From the NCBI GenBank assembly GCA_964035795.1, contig OZ038321.1:8821446-8885445 (forward strand): a stretch of 64,000 bases of DNA, in the 5' to 3' direction. The notes beneath the pieces are model-generated. The model made no database searches. It was not told the origin of the DNA and saw nothing but the letters and a program-made list of their open reading frames with translations. Origin of the DNA: Pterobdella sp. o SKG-2022 (lineage: Eukaryota > Annelida > Clitellata > Hirudinida > Piscicolidae). Position numbers and translations under genes: made by a program. Below, one piece after another: positions 35,901 to 44,900 of this stretch (positions are counted from its first letter, which is position 1; each line of letters starts with the position of its first letter).

Positions 35901-38900
35901 TGTGGCGTTAGGAGAGTGACGAAGCAGCAGGTGCGGAATCGCTGGAAGCTGTAGTTGCAAACCTACAGCTTCCCACAGGCGGCTCAGAGCATATGGTCGT
36001 TCTTCTCTGAATCTAGAACAGCAGCAAAGTCCGGCAGCCCCCTGAGCGACCAAGCAGCCCTCTACAGCATAGCTCTGCTTGCCTCCTTGCATGAAGACGG
36101 AGCTAAAAAAGGTGCTCCAAAAATAGCCTGTTCTAGTCTTACTTGGCCAGCAAACTGCAGCTGGCGAGTTTTCCCATCCTTGTGGTCAAACTAAAAAATT
36201 AAAATTACGCAGAGAGGTTCAAAAAAAGCTTCGAAATCTGCAAAACACATGGCTCAACCAAAAAGCTGAAGAAATACAAGGTTATGCTGACAACCATGAC
36301 ATGAGGCGTTTTTATGATGCTCTCAAGTGCCTCTATGGACCACAGTCATCAAAAAATACATCTATACTGAGTGCTGATGGTTCAAAGCTGATCACTGATA
36401 GGAAAGGAATCTTAGAAAGATGGGCCGAACATTTTAATGGCGTTTCTAATCGACCATCAAAGATCAACGACGAAGCGATTCAACGCCTTCTTCAGGTGGA
36501 AATAAACAAAGATCTTGATGCACTTCCATCTGTTGATGAAGTCGCCAGAGCCATTAAGCATATGTCAACAGGTAAAGCCCCAGCTTCTGATGCTATACCG
36601 GCAGAAATATTTAAACCAGGTGGTATTTCACTCACCAGAAGACTCACTGATTTGTTTCGTTCACATTGGGAAAAAGAAACGCTCCCACAAGCATTTAAAG
36701 ACGCTACCATCGTACACATTTATAAAAGAAAAGGAAACATTCGTACATGTGACAATCATAGAGGCATCTTTCTTCTCTCAATTGCGTTTTCTTGAACCGC
36801 CTACTGAAGCACCTAGAGCAAGATCACCTACCTGAGAGTCAATGTGGATTCCGAACTGGCAGAGGAACCACTGACATGATCTTTGCAGCACGCCAACTTC
36901 AGAAGAAAAGTATGAAACAACGCCAAGACCTCTATATCACTTTTTAGGACTTCAAAAAAGCTTTCGACTCAGTAAGCAGAGAAGGTTTATGGAAAATTCT
37001 AGCAAAATTTGGTTGTTCAGAAAAATTTGTAAAAATGGTCCGTCTTTTTCATGATGACATGGTAGCTAAAGTGCTCAAAGATGGTGGAAGCTCAGAACCC
37101 TTTCAGGTGACCAACGGAGTCAAACAGGGCTGTGTCTTAGCCCCAACACTGTTCAGCATGATGTTTGCAGCAATGCTGACAGTTCAACTGGCATTCCAAT
37201 TAGATATCGGTACGATGGGAATCTTTTCAACCTCAGACGTCTTCAGGCTCTCTCAAAAGTGAACGAGACTAAAATTAGAGATCTTTTGTTCGCTGATGAT
37301 TGTGCGCTCAACGCTGCGACTGAGCAAGAGATGCAACGGGAAGTAGATCAATTCTCATCCGCTTGTGACGACTTCGGTTTGATAATCAACGCCCGAAAAA
37401 CGGAAGTGATGTTTCAACCTGCCCCAGATAAACCTTACCACAAACCACACATTTTAGTGAAAGGACAAAGGTTACAGGCAGTTGACAACTTCACTTATCT
37501 AGGCAGTACACTTTCTCGTCGTACAAACATTGATGATGAGATCAAAAACCGAATTGCCAAAGCTAGCTCTGCTTTTGGAAGATTGAGGAAAAAGGTGTGG
37601 GAGAAAAGAGGGATATCACAGTCTACGAGAGTTAAATTCTATAAAGCCGTAGTATTGACCACACTACTATATGGCTGTGAAGCATGGACAGTATACAGAC
37701 GCCACAAGAAACAACTCCAGCAATTCCATACTCGGTGTCTTCGCAGAATTCTTTATATACGCTGGAATGACTTTGTCCCAGACATTGAAGTATTAGAGAA
37801 GGCAAACCTTCCCAGTGTTATTACGATGATGCGTAAGCTCAAAAATGGTCAAAAAAAAATCGGAGCCCCACGCAAACGTTATAAAGATTATTTTAAGTCA
37901 AATCTAAGGGACTTCAATATAGACGTCACTGCGTGGGAAAAAGCTGCCTCTAACAGGCCCGCTTGGCGTAGATTGATCAGTAATTGTGCAATCTTCTCAG
38001 AAGAAAACCGTCTAAACGCTGCAAAATTAAAACGCATAAGACGCAAAGCTGGAGAAGGTGCACCATAGAGACTTCCCACACACTGGTGCCAAACATGCGG
38101 AAGAGGTTTTCTGGCGCGAATCGGTCTGAGCAGCCACACAAGAACACACAGATAAGAGCTATTTTATCTTTATTTCATCTTATTTATTTCTATTCATTTA
38201 ATATTTTACCTTTATTTTGTTCTTATATTATTACTATTATTATTATCATTACTATTATAGCTTACTTATTCATTCTCAGTTATTGATTTATTTTATGATA
38301 ATATTTATTTTCATCTCTTATTATGATAATTTTTTATACATCTTTATTTAGTAAAATATATATGTATATATAAATAAATAAATAATAATATTTTTTTCTT
38401 TGTTGCCATGGTCATATTCGAACACGATTGACGAGCAACAACAATAAGAAAAAATGTTAAAACAATATAGAAGTTCGAAACTATGGTACATTTTTTTTTC
38501 TGAATTATATAGAGTTCATATTTTTAAAGTATTAATATTATAAGTTTGAACAAAAATTTGTAAAAAAATCGTTTAAAATTTTTTTTTTGAAAGAAAACTA
38601 AACGAAACTTGTCGTTAGCACTTGCAATGGTTCAAAAAATCAATTTTTTCGTCAAATGTCTTGCTTGCGTTGAAGAGTGTTGATTGAAACAAAATGAATC
38701 TAAGATCTGACTCTAATTAAAATGTATCACATTAAGGTGAAAGATCAAATCGGTAATCTCAATGTCGCCAACGCTCCTCAGAGACAGTGACTGTGCGAAT
38801 TTTCTTAAGTCACAAAAAACATGTAATGCAAGCAAGACAGCCAAACAAAAAAGCACTAAAAAATTTTCAGTTTCTGTTTTAAAAACTAATTGATGAGTTT

Positions 38901-41900
38901 CGTACAATAACTTTTAACTCTTTTTTAATATAAACGAGTTGATTAATTATACTGCTTTATTGCATTGTGATTTTTTTAGAATAATTTATCAAATATATCC
39001 GTATTAACTTTTTTTATACTACATAAAGGTGATATCATGGAACCCTTTACACATATTTTACATTCGAGTGTGCTAAAAGCTTTCAAATTTTCTTAGTAAA
39101 TTTATTTTCGGTTATTTCACTTTGAAATACGAATATATCTATAACTTTAATTATTTTTTTTTATCATGGCACGTATTTTTGCGATTGAGCAATATGGCTA
39201 ATCAACAAGATCAACGCCTTCCTCAACTTCAATCATTTGAACACAATCCACTCTCTTTATAACTCCACAAACTTATTTCGAATACACTTCCGAATTTTTT
39301 ATTTTAGCCAAACCTTCACCAATTCTCACAACCCTTAACTCCAACAATCCCTAAACCTTTTCCCTTAAATCCACTCACCTGATTCGGGAGATAAAGGTTC
39401 AACATCATAATCAATTGATCTTTTCCGGGATTTTTGCTCAAAGAATTGTAGGCGTGTCTTCATGAAGTTGGAGTCGTCTAATTGGTCATAAAACTCCTCT
39501 GTAGGTTTAATTTGCGATTTATTGTTCTAAAATTTATTATAAGATTGAAATATAAAAAAATTCATATTTTTTTTATTAATATTCTTATGAATTTTTGATT
39601 TTTAAACTTAAAAATTCATTTTTTTAAATAAATAAATATATTGCAAAAATAATTGTTATCATAACCATTAAAAAGTCTATAACCTGCTGAGTTGATCCTG
39701 AACTTGGCTTCATGTGAGAAATTTTTATTATTGATGAATTCGCATGGGAGGTTGTTACTGAGTGAATCAAGGCATTTTTGGAAAGGGTGGAGTGATGATG
39801 GGTGCAAGAGAGTGAAGAGATTTTTGCCCATCAAATCATCCTGGTTGGTATGTGTATAGATTAAACAAAAAATATATATTGCATAAAACCACAACATAGA
39901 AAAATGTAATGATAAGCTTCATATTCACTTGAATAGGTAGATATTGAGTAATCAATAATTTTTAAATAAGAATATTAAAGCCAGATGTTTATATTGCACT
40001 ATAAAAATACTCCCAATTGATTGATAACACTTTTTGATTTATATATTCATCTGCCTCAAAATCTTCATAAGCTGATTATTTGAAAAATTCCGTTTTGTTT
40101 TGAGGTTACAAAAAGCATTTGTGAACCATTTGGAAAGAAATTTCTGGTTATCAAGCCTCGTAATTTTTATAAATATAAAATAGGTTAATATGTTATTCAT
40201 TTATACCAAAAAAAAATTAAATTATTAATTTTATCAAAAATTATTTTGGAATTTAATTTAACTTATGAAGTTTCACATTTCAATTATTATCAAGAACAGA
40301 ATATAACCGAATGAAATAATAATTCGATAAATTTTCTGACAAGAATTTTTGATGTCTTTTCTGATTTTTGTACATAAGATACAAAACTACTTGACAGCAT
40401 TTTATAATCATGATCATCTTCAAGATATTTAAAAAGATTTTTTTAACTTTATGAAACTTTATTCAATATATGAAAATTTTCTTGAAACGTGTTCATTTAT
40501 TATAATGAACCAAGATTATAAAACTTTACATTTTAAAAAATTAGCTTATTTTTATATATAAACCTGATTTTATTTGGTATAGCAACAGATTAATTATTAA
40601 AATTTAGTAGTTTTGTTCATGATATTAAAATTACATTTTAGGTTGGTGATAAAGCCTAGTCCTCTAAGGCTTTCACCTCGGGTGCCGTAGTTAAAGAGGG
40701 TTCTTTCCTTTTTGTGTAGGCTCATTGTGCTTTTGATGTGGGTTTCTCGAATGCACAAAATATTCAATTTGCATTTTGCGCTGTCTTTGAATATTTTTTC
40801 AAGTTTTTTTAAGGGTTTAGGCTTCGGCAGTTGTAAGTGCCTATGTTCAGAAAATTTTTAGTTTTCTTGTTTTTCAGTTTGTAGTCAAGGTTCATATTTT
40901 TGACAGTCTTTATACCATTTATATTATCCATAGTAACCTTCGTTTTCCAGAATACATATAAAAAATACTTGTGAGGCAAATATTTCATTATCAATTACTT
41001 CATGATTTCAAGATAACATAACTTGTTCAGATGATTTACTTTTGACTTATCAAAATTATTTTTAATGAATGCTACTTTCTTATTTCAAATCAATTTTATT
41101 TATATATCTATTTTAACAAGTTTGATAGAAGCCTAGGCATAAAAAACATGCTATCAAACATCATCAAGAAATATAAACAGTCAGTTTATCTGGATAGTTG
41201 ATCAAGATTAATTACAAACTAAATGTGTTTTAAAATAAAGACTAACCACAGAGTAGTTAAGGTAGTTAGTGATGTTATCTGATGCAAATTCAATAGTGCC
41301 ATCTAACTTCACCACCAACAAAAAGCTGTCCAGTGCCTAGTTGTGTGCATGTGTGGATTTGTAAAATCAAATTATTAATAGGAAAAATATAACATATTTC
41401 GATAATATTTACAAAAATTATTAAATGATAAAAATAATAAAAGTAATGACGCTGTTATAGTAATAGTTATTATCATTATTTTATTATTATTATAATTATA
41501 AAAGTATTCAATCCATAAAATTCTAAAAAAATCAATAGATAAATATTCATATAACAGAAGAAAATATATTTTAAACATTATTCCTTCGATTTGGTTCAAA
41601 TTAAATTGACATGAAACTAATTTAATAATTACATTTGAATAATGATAATAAAAGCAAGAAAAATTAAAGTTGATGAAAACTTTGAATAACAAAACACTTG
41701 ATCAATTTTGAATTCAATTGACTGACACTCGACCGTTAAGTTTGTAGAGAAGACACTTGATATAATATCTTTCATAATAATAATAATAATAATAATAATG
41801 AAATAACAGCTATTATTGTTATAATAAAACAAACTAATAATAAATGTAGATATATATTGGACACTCAACATTTTTTGTAAAGAAAAGCCCATTACAAAAA

Positions 41901-44900
41901 CCATAACCAGCATAGAGATGAATAAAGCACAATATTAAGAGTAGCATGCCACCTGCAGTAAGAGAGGCCCAACAACATTATGGTTGATGAGGGATGATGG
42001 TGATGGTTTGCTGGATGACACTTCCCTCTGTTGCACTCCATCACTTAATGCTGCAGAATTCAGTTACTAATGATCATACAATATAAAAACTGAATACAAA
42101 AAATCATGTTTATTTTATTAAAACTCTTTTAATGTGTATTATTAAATTTTTTTCTTGTTATTATCAAAATAATAAATTAGTAATGGAGACATTGAAGAGG
42201 TTGCTCATGGAAAAAAACTGAGATGGTTCGGTGATGCTGATTTCAACATGGGTTGGTCTCAAATTGAAGTTGATCAAAATGATGGAAACAATAAGACAAA
42301 AAAAAAAACAAAGATGACCAGGAAAGATTTGGTGAAGGATGACTATGTAAAGTTTGATATAAAATATACAGTGGTCACAATCATTATAAAAAAAAGTTTT
42401 TAAGAAAAACCAACTAATGATTATTTTATTATTACTGCTTTTTGTTCATTGTTAATACTTTTTTATTATTTTTAATAATTTTTCATTTTTTCTTTGTATA
42501 TTAAGAGTATTTTTATTATAATTACCAATATATAAACTTATACAAAATATATTTTATTTCTGAATACTTTCTATTTAAAAGTTAAATATATATTTTATTC
42601 ATTTTATCCAATATTCATGTAAATTTCATTTTTAGTTATGAATAGAATGCATACAACAATATAAGTTCAAATTTTTCATTTCAGAAGCTTTCTTCAAACT
42701 TTCCTTTTGAAAAAATAAATAGGTTATAAATAGTTTTATTTATTAGTCTTGCATAAAAAAACTTAAACAATGATAGAATGACAGCAATTTCATTAATTAA
42801 AATTATTCCTATTGTAAGTTTGACTGTTAACTCTAAGTATTTAATGAATAAATGAAAACCATTATTGGGGATATCTAACTGATTTCAAATAACAATAGTG
42901 AATTTACTTTTCTTTAATAAAAAAAATAACTCTAACAATAATCACATGAATAAAATGTTCATGGTTAAAACATTTTCAAGTTGACTATTTGAAAATTAAT
43001 TTGATATAAACCTCTGTAATATTATCTCATAGATATTACTTGAGTATTATGCTTATATACTTGACTTGATAATGTGAGTTTGGATTAAGAAAAGCTTCAT
43101 AAAATTTATTAAACTCCAAAATATTTTTTTATGTTGATGTATATTTGTGAATGTTGACATTTTCAATAAAAATCTAATAAAACAAAATATGGTTATCTTT
43201 TTGATTATATGAATATATAAATTTATACTGAATACTATCTTAATATTTCAAACGGTTATATAAATTGAGAAGATGCTGCTTACCTAATAAATGATGGGTA
43301 TATTGAATGCTTACTAATCCAAACACATTTATTTTCATCATTATTTACTTCAAAAATTTAAAAAATAAATTTTCATAAATTAAAATATTTTTATTATATA
43401 TACCATACAATACTAATTATCATAATCGTCCTTATGTTTGATAACGTAATCATGAGCCATCATCAATGTGGTTTTGCATCTACTTCAATGGAGCAAGGGC
43501 TTCAAAATCTATAGGAGCAACATGACTTTCATAAATTTTTTTTCACATACTTTTAATATATTAAAATGCATAAAATTACACTATTAGTATTATTTCATTA
43601 TAGTTAGCACCTCTCCCTTTCCCAAGGGTTCACTGACTTCTTTCAATGACCTAACCAGTTCCATTTCAACCTGTCATAGACATTTTCAAGATTTAATTCA
43701 AACCCATGACAAAGGTTTTCCATCATATTTTTCCATGCTAATCTTGGTCTTCCCCTTTCTCATCTGCTCTCCACCTCAAACCTCCACATTTGCTCAACAC
43801 AATCATCATTTCTTTTCCTTACAACATGACTTAGCCCTCTCAAACTTTCATGTCTCAAAATTTCAATAATCATATTATCCAACCACAATCTAACCATCAA
43901 CTTCTTTGTAATCACACTATCAGCTAGCTGCACATCACACATCATTCAAAGCATCTGTTTTTTTGCTCTTCTGGATATACTCTCTTCAAGGATCTCACTA
44001 CCCAAGTTTCCGATCTATATCTCATGGCTTCACACATGTCCTACAAATTTTTCCTTTGATATTCCATGTGTGTCTTTTACCACATAACATAGAAAACATA
44101 CTGTTGAATGCCTTCCATCCCAGCCTTATCCTTTGTGAAACAGCTAGCTCACTTCTTCTTCCACTCTTCTTATTGTCCTCTAGCTGCTTTCCAACAGATG
44201 AATTGTGCTTCCAGTTCTTCCATAGTCTCTGCCATCAAGATCAAGTCATTTGAATAAAGCAGTTCATAAAGAGCAGCTTTTCTTCCATCTTCAGACAATA
44301 TTCTAGCACTTCTGAGTGTCCACCTCCAACCTGAACTTGTATTTTTGCTCCTTTGTACATCAACATTACTGCCTGAACCAACCTTTCTGGGACCAACTTC
44401 TTTATCAGCAGCCATTTAATCATGTTCCATGGCACTCAATCGAAAGCCTTCTTCAAATAAAAAAAAAAACAGATAAAAGGCTTTCTATTTTTTTCAAGGT
44501 AGCTTTCCTGCATTACAAATGTTTTATGGTGAAACCATACTTACTGAAAATTATAGCTTAAATTTCAATAAATGTATTAAAATTCCTCAAATTGATGTTT
44601 TATAGATAAACACAAAGTATTTAACTTAATTGACAAAGCTTTTCATCAGACAAACTTACATTACAGAAAGGGAGTATAGACTGAATTAAAATATTATAAT
44701 CAAAGATGAATACAATTTCAAAATTTTTTTGAAAGAGATACATGAGACATGGGGATAATTAGTGATTTTTAAAAAGGGATTAGACTTCAGAGGCCTTACA
44801 AATTATCAAAGGATATAGTAATGATAATGATAAAAATTTTTATTTTAATAACAGAATTATAATAATAATGAAAAAATGATTTTAGCCATTATAACAAACT

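Noticed and set aside
36301..38068. Reverse-transcriptase ORFs as host genes
   Set aside because: They are segments of one LINE with frameshifts, a stop in the palm region and an internal deletion.
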